A DNA stretch of 19,058 nucleotides. Origin: JAMLIN01 sp041676645. Its GTDB lineage: Bacteria; Pseudomonadota; Gammaproteobacteria; Burkholderiales; Burkholderiaceae_E. The notes beneath the pieces were generated by a model that made no database searches, had not been told where the DNA came from, and worked only from the letters and a program-made list of their open reading frames with translations. The stretch spans positions 1-19,058 of the forward strand of contig JBAYRO010000056.1 in NCBI GenBank assembly GCA_041676645.1, read 5' to 3'. Of the stretch, positions 8,044 to 15,486 are shown piece after piece. Each line of letters starts with the position of its first letter. Positions within the stretch are counted from its first letter, which is position 1. The position numbers and the translations under genes are program-made.

Positions 8044-8055
8044 CTCAAGTTTTCC
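8044..8055 (+). promoter_or_regulatory. Putative flagellar promoter element upstream of fliL
   Basis: Second exact copy of CTCAAGTTTTCC, about 78 bases before the fliL ATG, in the 137-base gap after fliK. TCAAGTTT is one base from the sigma-28 -35 consensus; with standard spacing the following CTCCATAC (8064-8071) matches C-ATA of the -10 consensus GCCGATAA. AATC follows both copies within a few bases. A start point here would give fliLMNOPQR its own transcript, as in enterics. Confidence 0.5.
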
Positions 8056-8133
8056 CAGAATCCCTCCATACGTTCCGCCGAATCGATCGGTGGGCCGCGG
8101 TGAATGCACGGCATGCGCCAGCATGGAGCGGAT

Positions 8134-8724
8134 ATGGCAGAGGAAAAGAACGAAGCGCCGGCAAGGAAGGGCAAGGGCAAGATGATCGCCCTGGTCGCCG
8201 GTGCCATGTTGCTGGTGGCGGGCGCCGCCGGCGGCGGCGCCTGGTACTTCGCATCGGGATCCGGCGGCGGCGCCACGGTCACCAGCAACGCCGACGGCGA
8301 CGAGACCGGCAAGCGCCAGCGCAGGGCCAACCAGCAGCGCGTCTTCGTGCCGATGGACCAGTTCGTCGTCAATCTCAGCGATGCCCAACTGGACCGCTAC
8401 GCCCAGGTCGCCGTGGTGCTCGAAGTGGCCGACTCCCCGACGGAAACCCGGATCAAGGCTTCGATGCCGGCGATCCGCAACGCGGTCCTGCTGCTGCTCA
8501 GCGCCCGCTCCGCTCCCGACCTGCTCTCGCTCGAGGGCAAGGAGCAACTCGCGATCGACATCGCGCTCGCCGCCCATGCCGTGCTGGCGCAGGAGACGCC
8601 ACCGCGCCCGGCCGTCCGGGTGCCCGACGCGAACGGTCGACTCGTCCCCAGCACGCGCAGCTTCGACGATGTGGACACCGGCCCGATCGCCGCGGTGCAC
8701 TTCTCGCAGTTCATCGTGCAGTAG
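8134..8724 (+). CDS. fliL: Flagellar basal body-associated protein FliL
   Basis: A 196-residue bitopic inner-membrane protein. It has a short cytoplasmic N-terminus (MAEEKNEAPARKGKGK), a single membrane span at about residues 14-36 (IALVAGAMLLVAGAAGG then AWYF), a Gly/Ala-rich linker and a periplasmic FliL domain (RVFVPMDQFVVNLSDAQLDR, ARYAQVAVVLEV-type strand) ending VHFSQFIVQ. FliL associates with the stator and supports torque or swarming. The frame is open to an ATG at 8104, but the ATG at 8134 has a GGAG site (8125-8128) 5 bases upstream and yields the normal N-terminus, so I chose it. It opens the fliLMNOPQR block, with 21 bases before fliM. Confidence 0.93.
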   Translation: MAEEKNEAPARKGKGKMIALVAGAMLLVAGAAGGGAWYFASGSGGGATVTSNADGDETGKRQRRANQQRVFVPMDQFVVNLSDAQLDRYAQVAVVLEVADSPTETRIKASMPAIRNAVLLLLSARSAPDLLSLEGKEQLAIDIALAAHAVLAQETPPRPAVRVPDANGRLVPSTRSFDDVDTGPIAAVHFSQFIVQ

Positions 8725-8745
8725 CCGGCGCCAAGGAAATCCGCG

Positions 8746-9741
8746 ATGGCCGAACAGTTTCTTTCACAGGACGAGGTCGACGCCCTGCTGGTCGGCGTCA
8801 ACGGCGAGGAAGCCCCGGCGGCCGACGAGCCGCAAGCGAGCGATGGCGTCACCCCCTACGACCTCGCGCTCCAGGAGCGGATCGTCCGCGGCCGGATGCC
8901 GACGCTCGAGATCATCAACGACCGTTTCGCGCGAAACCTGCGGGTCGGCCTGTTCAACTTCATGCGGCGCAACCCCGACATCTCGGTCGGTCCGGTCAAG
9001 GTGCAGAAGTACAGCGCCTTTCTGTCGAACCTGGTGGTGCCCACCAACCTGAACATCATGCAGATCCGCCCGCTGCGCGGCAGCGGCCTGCTGGTGCTCG
9101 AGCCGCAGCTCGTCTTCGGGGTGATCGACACGCTTTTCGGCGGCAGCGGCCGACTCAAGACACGGATCGAAGGCCGCGAGTTCTCCGCCACCGAACAACG
9201 GATCATCGGCCGGGTGCTCGAAGTGGTGTGCAAGGAGTACAAGGACGCCTGGGCGGATGTCTATCCGCTCGAGCTCGAGCATACGCGCTCCGAGATGCAG
9301 ACGCAGTTCGCCAACATCGCGACGCCGTCGGAGATCGTGATCACCACCAGCTTCGCGATGGAGATCGGCGACGCGGGCGGATCCATGCACCTGTGCATGC
9401 CCTACGCCACGCTCGAACCGATCCGGGAAACTCTCTATTCCGCGGTCAGCGCCGACCAGTCGACCGTCAGCAAGGGCTGGGTCTCCAACCTGACCCGGCA
9501 GCTGCAGCGCGCCGAAGTCGAGCTGACCGCCGAGCTCGGATCGGCACGGATCAGCTTCGCCGACCTGCTTGCGCTCAAGACGGGCGATTTCGTCGAGCTC
9601 GACATCGACGCCACGATAGAGGCGCGGGTCAACGCCACACCGGTGTTCGAGTGTCGCTACGGCACATCCAACGACCGCTACGCCATCCAGATCGAAAAGT
9701 TCCTCACCGACCCCGCGGGTCTCGAAGGCCAGAAATCATGA
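8746..9741 (+). CDS. fliM: Flagellar motor switch protein FliM
   Basis: A 331-residue C-ring protein. The N-terminal LSQDEVDALL (residues 6-15) is the CheY-phosphate docking peptide, so the chemotaxis output acts here. The middle CheC-like domain includes ERIVRGRMPTLEIINDRFAR, the GGSGR loop (residues 132-136) and the EGREFSATEQRIIGRVLEVV helix; the C-terminal SpoA domain (about residues 250-320) pairs with FliN. AAGGA at 8733-8737, 8 bases before the ATG, fixes the start. Its stop overlaps the fliN ATG (ATGA), which would favour matched synthesis of the two C-ring partners. Confidence 0.97.
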   Translation: MAEQFLSQDEVDALLVGVNGEEAPAADEPQASDGVTPYDLALQERIVRGRMPTLEIINDRFARNLRVGLFNFMRRNPDISVGPVKVQKYSAFLSNLVVPTNLNIMQIRPLRGSGLLVLEPQLVFGVIDTLFGGSGRLKTRIEGREFSATEQRIIGRVLEVVCKEYKDAWADVYPLELEHTRSEMQTQFANIATPSEIVITTSFAMEIGDAGGSMHLCMPYATLEPIRETLYSAVSADQSTVSKGWVSNLTRQLQRAEVELTAELGSARISFADLLALKTGDFVELDIDATIEARVNATPVFECRYGTSNDRYAIQIEKFLTDPAGLEGQKS

Positions 9742-10184
9742 GCGACACTCCCGAGAACAAGCAGGACGCCTACGCCGACGAATGGGCGGACGCCCTGGCC
9801 GAACAGGAACAGGCCGAGGCGCCCGCCGCCGAGCGGCCCTCCACCGTGGCGCAGCCGGCCAGCGCCAGCCACCTGTTCCCGGACCTGTCCTCGCAGGGCG
9901 CCGGTCGGGAAGGCAAGGGCAACGACATCGAGATGCTGATGGACATCCCGGTGCAGCTGACCGTCGAACTGGGCCGAACCCGCATCCCGATCAAGCACAT
10001 CCTGCAACTCGCCCAGGGCTCGGTCATCGAACTCGACGCCCTGGCGGGCGAACCGATGGACGTGCTCGTCAACGGCTGCCTGATCGCCCAGGGCGAAGTG
10101 GTCGTCGTCAACGAGAAGTTCGGCATCCGGCTCACCGACATCGTCACCCCGTCCGAGAGGATGCGGCGGCTCAACCGGTTCTAG
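9738..10184 (+). CDS. fliN: Flagellar motor switch protein FliN
   Basis: A 148-residue C-ring protein. Residues 1-60 are a variable acidic, Ala/Pro-rich leader; residues about 64-140 form the SpoA domain: DIPVQLTVELGRTRIPIKHI, LQLAQGSVIELDALAGEPMD, VLVNGCLIAQGEVVVVNEKF and GIRLTDIV, nearly textbook FliN. Together with FliM it builds the lower C ring and provides the FliH docking site for the export ATPase. The reading frame is open for hundreds of codons upstream, but the ATG at 9738 is the credible start: it lies in the ATGA overlap with fliM and gives a normal-sized protein. Nine bases separate it from fliO. Confidence 0.97.
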   Translation: MSDTPENKQDAYADEWADALAEQEQAEAPAAERPSTVAQPASASHLFPDLSSQGAGREGKGNDIEMLMDIPVQLTVELGRTRIPIKHILQLAQGSVIELDALAGEPMDVLVNGCLIAQGEVVVVNEKFGIRLTDIVTPSERMRRLNRF

Positions 10185-10193
10185 GCAACGGCG

Positions 10194-10508
10194 ATGAGCC
10201 CCACGGTTTCCTCCCTGCTCTCCCTGCTGTTCGTCCTGGCGCTGATCCCGATCACGCTGTGGATCGCCCGACGATTCATGGCCGGCGGCACGGGCACTGT
10301 CGGCCCGGGTCCCATCCGCATTCGAGCCACGGCGACGCTCGGACCGCGCGAGCGAATCGTGATCGTGGAGGCCGCCGGCAAGAACCTGCTGGTGGGCATC
10401 ACCGCCCAGTCGATGCAGACCCTCGCCGAGTTCGAGAACGCACCGCAATTCGATGAAGCCGAAGCGCCGGCCTTCGCCAGCCTGCTCAAGGGGATCCGGC
10501 GATCATGA
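10194..10508 (+). CDS. fliO: Flagellar biosynthesis protein FliO
   Basis: A 104-residue protein with one N-terminal membrane span (residues about 5-25, VSSLLSLLFVLALIPITLWI) followed by a small cytoplasmic domain. That domain shows the FliO pattern IRIRATATLGPRERIVIVEA followed by GKNLLVGITAQSMQTL. FliO helps assemble the FliP ring of the export gate and is the least conserved gate protein; the family motif plus its place between fliN and fliP make the call firm. Its stop overlaps the fliP ATG (ATGA), consistent with coupling to FliP, the protein it chaperones. Confidence 0.92.
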   Translation: MSPTVSSLLSLLFVLALIPITLWIARRFMAGGTGTVGPGPIRIRATATLGPRERIVIVEAAGKNLLVGITAQSMQTLAEFENAPQFDEAEAPAFASLLKGIRRS

Positions 10509-11329
10509 GGCGGCTCGACCGGTCCGCGATCGTCCCGGCCTTCCTGGTCCCGCTCGGCCTGCTCCTTGTGGCCGGCTCCACGCAGGCGCAGGTGGTCGGA
10601 CTCAACGCCAGCCCCGCGCCGGGTGGCGGCACGACCTACTCGGTGCCGATCCAGACCCTGCTGCTCTTCAGTGCCCTGAGCTTCCTGCCGGCGGTCCTGC
10701 TGCTGATGACCAGCTTCACCCGCATCGTCATCGTGCTGGCCCTGATGCGCCAGGCGCTCGGCCTGCAGTCGACGCCGCCCAACCAGGTCATCGTCGGGAT
10801 GGCGCTGTTCCTGACCCTGTTCGTGATGGGTCCGACCCTGGAGCAGATCCACGACGAAGCCTACAAGCCCTATACCGAGCAGGAGATCGGTTTCGAGCAG
10901 GCCGCCGCCATCGCGGCCACGCCGCTGCGCGCCTTCATGCTGCGCCAGACGCGAGAGTCGGATCTGGAACTGTTCGCCGCGATGGCGCAGCCCGAGGATG
11001 CCGGCATCGACGCCGAAGCGGCGGACGCCGATGATCGCCCCGCCGAGGCCGGCGCCACCGAGCCGGCCTCGGCGCAGGCCCCGGACGCCATCCCCATGCG
11101 GATCCTGATCCCGGCCTTCGTGGTCAGCGAATTGAAGACCGCCTTCCAGATCGGCTTCCTGGTGTTCATCCCCTTCCTGATGATCGACCTGATCGTCTCG
11201 AGCGTCCTGATGTCGATGGGAATGATGATGCTCTCGCCGGTGCTGGTATCGCTGCCCTTCAAGCTGATGCTTTTCGTGCTGGCCGATGGCTGGAGCCTGC
11301 TCGTCGCCTCGATGGTGTCGAGTTTCTGA
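10505..11329 (+). CDS. fliP: Flagellar export gate protein FliP
   Basis: A 274-residue core component of the export gate, built as a pentamer with FliQ and FliR. It has a cleavable-type signal peptide (MRRLDRSAIVPAFLVPLGLL, then LVAGSTQAQ) and the hallmark blocks LSFLPAVLLLMTSFTRIVIV, LMRQALGLQSTPPNQVIVGM, LRAFMLRQTRESDLELFA, SELKTAFQIGFLVFIPFLMI and DLIVSSVLMSMGMMMLSPVL. It is about 30 residues longer than the E. coli protein (245 residues). The excess is an acidic, Ala-rich stretch at residues about 163-195 (EDAGIDAEAADADDRPAEAG), in the loop before IPMRILIPAF. The ATG overlaps the fliO stop. Sixteen bases separate its stop from the fliQ start. Confidence 0.97.
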   Translation: MRRLDRSAIVPAFLVPLGLLLVAGSTQAQVVGLNASPAPGGGTTYSVPIQTLLLFSALSFLPAVLLLMTSFTRIVIVLALMRQALGLQSTPPNQVIVGMALFLTLFVMGPTLEQIHDEAYKPYTEQEIGFEQAAAIAATPLRAFMLRQTRESDLELFAAMAQPEDAGIDAEAADADDRPAEAGATEPASAQAPDAIPMRILIPAFVVSELKTAFQIGFLVFIPFLMIDLIVSSVLMSMGMMMLSPVLVSLPFKLMLFVLADGWSLLVASMVSSF

Positions 11330-11345
11330 GGACCGGGAGGAATCG

Positions 11346-11615
11346 ATGACACCGGAGTACGTCGTCCAGGTGGGCCGTCATGCGCTCGAGGTGCTGCTGA
11401 TCGTCGCCGCGCCCCTGCTGGGCGTCGCCCTGGTGGTCGGCCTCGTCGTCAGCGTGCTGCAGGCGATCACCCAGATCAACGAGAACACCCTCTCCTTCCT
11501 GCCCAAGCTCCTCGCCCTGGCCGCCACGCTCGGGATCGCCGGCCCGTGGCTGATCGCCATGCTCACCGATTTCATCCGGGAGATCTTCATGTCGATCCCG
11601 GGCGCGATCGGCTGA
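11346..11615 (+). CDS. fliQ: Flagellar export gate protein FliQ
   Basis: An 89-residue, two-span membrane protein of exactly the family length. It starts MTPEYVVQVGRHALEVLLIV and contains GLVVSVLQAITQINENTLSF and LPKLLALAATLGIAGPWL, typical of FliQ. It packs around the FliP-FliR core of the gate. The frame is open upstream to 11286, but the ATG at 11346 follows a GGGAGG site (11335-11340) by 5 bases and gives the canonical N-terminus. Its stop shares one base with the fliR ATG (TGATG). Confidence 0.96.
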   Translation: MTPEYVVQVGRHALEVLLIVAAPLLGVALVVGLVVSVLQAITQINENTLSFLPKLLALAATLGIAGPWLIAMLTDFIREIFMSIPGAIG

Positions 11616-12370
11616 TGCTCTCGATCACCGATGCCCAGCTCTTCGGCTGGCTGTCGAGCTTCCTGCTGCCCTTCTTCCGCGTCCTGGGAATCTTCACCAC
11701 CGCGCCGGTCCTGTCCCAGCAGAGCGTCCCGCTGCGGATCCGGATCGCCGTGTCGGGCCTTGCCGCGGCGATCGTGGCGCCCACGATCGAAGTGGCCGAT
11801 GGCGGCTTCGCAGGACCCAACCTGCTGTTGCTCGTTGCCCACGAGGTGCTCGTCGGGCTGACCCTGGGCTTCATCGCCCGCGTCATCTTCAGCGCCTTCG
11901 AACTGGCGGGCGAGGCCATCGGACTCCAGATGGGCCTGTCCTTCGCGGGCTTCTACGATCCGCAGAGCGGCGCCGGCAATCCGGTCTCGCGGCTGCTCAG
12001 CACCCTCGCGCTCACCGCCTTCGTGGTGATGAACGGCCCCGGGATGCTGCTGATGGCCGTCGTCGAGAGCTTCCGCGTGATTCCGATCGACATCGCCTTC
12101 GACTGGCTCGCCTGGCGCTCGCCGATCGCCCTGGGCACCCAGATGTTCGCGCTCGCGCTGGCGATCGCCCTGCCCTTCATCGCCCTTCTGCTGTTCGTCA
12201 ACGTCGCGCTCGGCGTGATGTCGCGAGTCGCGCCGCAGTTCAGCGTCTTCGCGGTCGGATTCCCCCTGACGATCGGGATCGGACTGGTCCTGCTCGCGCT
12301 CATCATGCCCTTGCTCGAGATCCCGCTCGGCTCGGCGATGAACCAGCTGCGGATCGCGCTCGGCACCTGA
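11615..12370 (+). CDS. fliR: Flagellar export gate protein FliR
   Basis: A 251-residue polytopic membrane protein with about six hydrophobic segments. Conserved FliR features are LSSFLLPFFRVLGIFTTAPV near the start, VPLRIRIAVSGLAAAIVAPT, ELAGEAIGLQMGLSFAGFYD, and FALALAIALPFIALLLFVNV with ALGVMSRVAPQFSVFAVGFP late in the protein. FliR completes the FliP5Q4R1 gate. The ATG at 11615 overlaps the fliQ stop by one base; an upstream in-frame ATG (11546) would run through fliQ and is rejected. It ends the + strand run, and no flhB follows, unlike loci where fliR is next to or fused with flhB. Confidence 0.96.
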   Translation: MLSITDAQLFGWLSSFLLPFFRVLGIFTTAPVLSQQSVPLRIRIAVSGLAAAIVAPTIEVADGGFAGPNLLLLVAHEVLVGLTLGFIARVIFSAFELAGEAIGLQMGLSFAGFYDPQSGAGNPVSRLLSTLALTAFVVMNGPGMLLMAVVESFRVIPIDIAFDWLAWRSPIALGTQMFALALAIALPFIALLLFVNVALGVMSRVAPQFSVFAVGFPLTIGIGLVLLALIMPLLEIPLGSAMNQLRIALGT

Positions 12371-12375
12371 AGCGA

Positions 12376-12407
12376 ACCCCCACGAGGCGGCTTCGCATTC
12401 AGGGGGT
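12376..12407. terminator. Two-part hairpin between fliR and the convergent cytochrome gene
   Basis: ACCCCC (12376-12381) pairs with GGGGGT (12402-12407), and inside that loop CGAGG (12383-12387) pairs with CTTCG (12391-12395, one G-T pair) around CGG. It sits at the meeting point of two convergent genes and overlaps the last codons of the cytochrome gene. There is no T-tract, so a bidirectional terminator is inference. Confidence 0.4.
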
Positions 12408-14351
12408 GGCGGCGTGCAAGGTCGAGACCTGGGGCTGGCGGATCTCGCCGGCAAGGTTTCCCCAGGCATGGCGGACATAGGTGGCGACGGCGGCGATCTG
12501 CGCATCGCTCAGCTCGGCCCCGTACGGCGGCATGCCCCAGGGCCTGGGATTCTCGGCGGTCTGCGCCGCATAGCCGCCCTCGAGGATCACCCGCAGCATG
12601 TTGTCGGCGATGGGCGACCGGACACCCGGATTGCCCGCCAGGGCGGGCGCCCGCTCGCCGCCGCCCTGGCCGTCCTCGCCATGGCAATCGGCGCAGTGGT
12701 CGCGATAGATGTCCTCGCCGCGCGAGAGGGTCGCGGCAGCGGGCGCCCGCCGGGGAGGCTCGTCCTTGCGAGGACCGGCGTCCTCGACGAGATAGGTGGC
12801 GATCGCGAGCGCATCATCCTGCGTCAGGTGGCTGGTTCCCATGGACACGACCTCGACCATGGGGCCTGCCGCCCAGCCGGTCGTGGAGCGCCCGGTCAGC
12901 AACGCGCCAGCGAGTTCCTCCACACTGCCGGCGGCGGTCCAGGCCGGATCGCGCAGGTCCGGGGCATGCCAGCCGTCCGGCAGGCGGGCGCCGACCAGGG
13001 ACTCCGGATCGGACTGGCCGCCGAGCCGATCCCGGGGTGAATGGCACTGGTCGCAGTGGGCGACCGCCCGCACCAGGTAGGCGCCACGATTCCATTGCGC
13101 CGAGCGGGAGGAATCCTCCTGCAGTTCGCCCGGATCGAAGTAGATGGCGCGCCAGGCGCGCAAGGCAAGCGAGGAATCGAAGGGCGGACGCACATCCGCG
13201 GACCGATTGGCAAGCTCGACCGCCGGAATCGTCCGCAGGTAGGCGAACAGCGCCTCGAGATCGTCGTCGCGCATCCGGGTGAACGAGGTATAGGGAAAGG
13301 CCGGCGACAGGATGCGGCCATCCGGCGCCACCCCTTCGCGCATCGCGCGGCGGAAATCCTCGAAGCGCCATTGTCCGAGGCCATGCTCGGTGGATGCGGT
13401 CAGGTTGCTCGAGTAGACGTCGCCGAAGGGCGTCGCGATCGCCCGGCCTCCGGCCCAGGGCGCGCCCCCGGGCCGGGTATGGCAGGACTCGCAGTTGCCG
13501 ATATGGGCGAGGTAGCGCCCCTTCGCGAGCAGCGGATCATCGGGCGCCGGCGGTGCCGCGGCATCCCCGGTCGGCGTGGCCGCGGCACGGGCCACGACGC
13601 CGCACTCGAGGGCGGCGCGCGGCGGCGGCCCCTGCCGTGGAGCCGATTCCACGGGAACCGGCCGCGAGGCGAGCCAGTTCGAGATGGCCCGGATCTGGGC
13701 CGGCTCCAGGGACTCCGCCACCTCGACCATGCAGTCGTCCTCGCCGGCATGGCGTTGTCCCTCGCGCCAGGCGCCGATCTGGGCATTGATGTAGTCGCGC
13801 GGCAGGCCGAGCAGGCCGGGCACCGCCGGCGCGATACCGGTCAGGCGCTCGCCATGGCATGCGGCGCACGCCGGCACATCGCCTTCGATCCCCTCGAGCA
13901 CCAGCCTGCGCCCGCGCTCCAGATCGGCCGGGCTGGCCTCCGGCGCCTGCGGGGGCGGATACGGCAGGTCCAGCCCGGCGAAATAGCTCGCCATGTCCTG
14001 GAGGTAGGCGTCGTCGAGGCCGGTCAGCAGGCGGCGCATGGGCGCGTACTGGCGATTGCCATCGCGAAAGGCCACCAGCTGGTTGAAGAGATAGGCCTGC
14101 GGCTTGCCCGCGATCCGTGGATAGTAGCCATCGCTCGATGAGCGCCCCTCGGCGCCATGGCAGATGGTGCACGGCGCCATCCGGTCGGCCATGTCCGCGG
14201 GCAGGCTGGTCGCGCCTGCGGTCCCATGCAGTAACTGCATGGCAAGCAAGGCCGAGGCCAGCTGGCGCAGCAACGGTGTCGGGACGGCGCGGGCGCAGCG
14301 ACGCAGCAGGGATGCCGCTCGGCACGGGGCGGAACCGGAGAAACGGGACAT
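12399..14351 (-). CDS. Pentaheme c-type cytochrome (c4-like module + dehydrogenase-type triheme module)
   Basis: A 650-residue exported protein with five haem c motifs: CTICH (61-65), CAACH (162-166), CESCH (287-291), CDQCH (433-437) and CADCH (553-557). A signal-like segment (ASALLAMQLLHGTAGA) precedes the first. Residues about 50-255 resemble a diheme cytochrome c4/c553 (HGAEGRSSSDGYYPRIAGKP; RDGNRQYAPM). Residues about 275-640 follow the three-haem subunit of membrane alcohol/gluconate-type dehydrogenases (KGRYLAHIGNCESCHTRPGG, ATPFGDVYSSNLTAS, FRRAMREGVAPDGRILSPAF, PRPWGMPPYGAELSDAQIAA). It should carry electrons in the periplasm, from a dehydrogenase or towards a terminal oxidase; the partner is not in the window. 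The frame is open upstream, but ATG at 14351 gives the signal peptide. It lies 49 bases after cheB on the same strand. Confidence 0.85.
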   Translation of the reverse strand: MSRFSGSAPCRAASLLRRCARAVPTPLLRQLASALLAMQLLHGTAGATSLPADMADRMAPCTICHGAEGRSSSDGYYPRIAGKPQAYLFNQLVAFRDGNRQYAPMRRLLTGLDDAYLQDMASYFAGLDLPYPPPQAPEASPADLERGRRLVLEGIEGDVPACAACHGERLTGIAPAVPGLLGLPRDYINAQIGAWREGQRHAGEDDCMVEVAESLEPAQIRAISNWLASRPVPVESAPRQGPPPRAALECGVVARAAATPTGDAAAPPAPDDPLLAKGRYLAHIGNCESCHTRPGGAPWAGGRAIATPFGDVYSSNLTASTEHGLGQWRFEDFRRAMREGVAPDGRILSPAFPYTSFTRMRDDDLEALFAYLRTIPAVELANRSADVRPPFDSSLALRAWRAIYFDPGELQEDSSRSAQWNRGAYLVRAVAHCDQCHSPRDRLGGQSDPESLVGARLPDGWHAPDLRDPAWTAAGSVEELAGALLTGRSTTGWAAGPMVEVVSMGTSHLTQDDALAIATYLVEDAGPRKDEPPRRAPAAATLSRGEDIYRDHCADCHGEDGQGGGERAPALAGNPGVRSPIADNMLRVILEGGYAAQTAENPRPWGMPPYGAELSDAQIAAVATYVRHAWGNLAGEIRQPQVSTLHAATP

Positions 14352-14400
14352 GGACGGGCGAACCGGATACGAGGGATGGAAGGAGGGTCGATGCCCGAGC

Positions 14401-15477
14401 TTACACCCGGTTCCGGAAGCCATCGGTGCGGCGCAGATGCTCGAGCACCGAATCGGCGATCCGCGACAGCGGCAGGACATCCGATACGGCGCCCGCGGCG
14501 ACGGCCTCGCGCGGCATTCCGTAGACGACGCAGCTCGCCTCGTCCTGGGCGATGTTCCAGCTTCCCGCCTCGCGCATGAGCCGCATCGCATCGGCGCCGT
14601 CGCGCCCCATGCCGGTGAGCATCACCCCGATCGCGTCGGCGCCCACGGCATGCGCCACCGAGCGGAACAGTACGTCGACCGAGGGTTTGTGGCGATTCAC
14701 CGGCGGCTCGTCGACGATCTCCAGGATGTTGTCCGAGCCGCTGCGGACGACCCGCATCTGCATGCCGCCGGGCGCGATATAGGCGTGGCCGGTCAGGATC
14801 CGCTCTCCAGGCTCGCCCTCCTTGACCCGAATCCGGCAGTTGCGGTCGAGCCGGGCCGCGAAGCTGCGCGTGAATCCGGGCGGCATGTGCTGCGTGATCG
14901 CGATTCCGGGGCAGTCGGGCGGCATCGCGGCGAGGATTTCCCGAATCGCCTCGGTGCCTCCGGTAGACGCCCCGATCGCGATCAGCCTCTCGGTGCCCCG
15001 TGCAAGCCTCGCCCTCCCGGGCGATGCCGCGGGCGCCGCGCCGGCTACCGACGGGTCGACGACATGGCGCCGAACCCGGGCGCGCGCCGCGGTGCGGATC
15101 TTCTCGACGATCTCGCGGCCGGCCTCGCCGAGCCCCCGGCTGATGCCCAGCCGGGGCTTGGCGACGAAATCGACAGCGCCCAGTTCGAGCGCCCGCAAGG
15201 TGGTTTCCGCACCGCTTGCGGTCAGCGTCGACACCATCACGACGGGCATCGGTCGCAGGCGCATCAGGCGCTCGAGGAAATCGAGGCCATCCATCCGCGG
15301 CATCTCGACATCGAGGGTGATCACGTCCGGATCGAGCCTGCGGATCATCTCCCTGGCGACATAGGGATCGCTGGCCGCGCCCACGCAGACCATGTCCGCC
15401 TCGGCGTCGATGATCGTGGCCAGCAGGCTCCTGACCAGGGCCGAATCATCGACGACGACGACTTCGATCCTGTCCAT
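14401..15477 (-). CDS. cheB: Chemotaxis protein-glutamate methylesterase CheB
   Basis: A 358-residue response regulator-methylesterase. The receiver domain has acidic residues D10 and D11, the phosphorylation site D56 (DVITLDVEMPRMDGLDFLER) and K107 (VDFVAKP). The esterase domain has the catalytic Ser171 (IAIGASTGGTEAIREIL), His197 (ITQHMPPGFTRSFAARL) and Asp293 (GVMLTGMGRDGADAM). It removes methyl groups from receptors, and can deamidate some glutamines, when phosphorylated by CheA, giving adaptation. A strong AGGGAGGA site (15481-15488, minus strand) precedes the ATG. It lies 9 bases after cheD. Confidence 0.97.
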   Translation of the reverse strand: MDRIEVVVVDDSALVRSLLATIIDAEADMVCVGAASDPYVAREMIRRLDPDVITLDVEMPRMDGLDFLERLMRLRPMPVVMVSTLTASGAETTLRALELGAVDFVAKPRLGISRGLGEAGREIVEKIRTAARARVRRHVVDPSVAGAAPAASPGRARLARGTERLIAIGASTGGTEAIREILAAMPPDCPGIAITQHMPPGFTRSFAARLDRNCRIRVKEGEPGERILTGHAYIAPGGMQMRVVRSGSDNILEIVDEPPVNRHKPSVDVLFRSVAHAVGADAIGVMLTGMGRDGADAMRLMREAGSWNIAQDEASCVVYGMPREAVAAGAVSDVLPLSRIADSVLEHLRRTDGFRNRV

Positions 15478-15486
15478 CGTTCCTCC

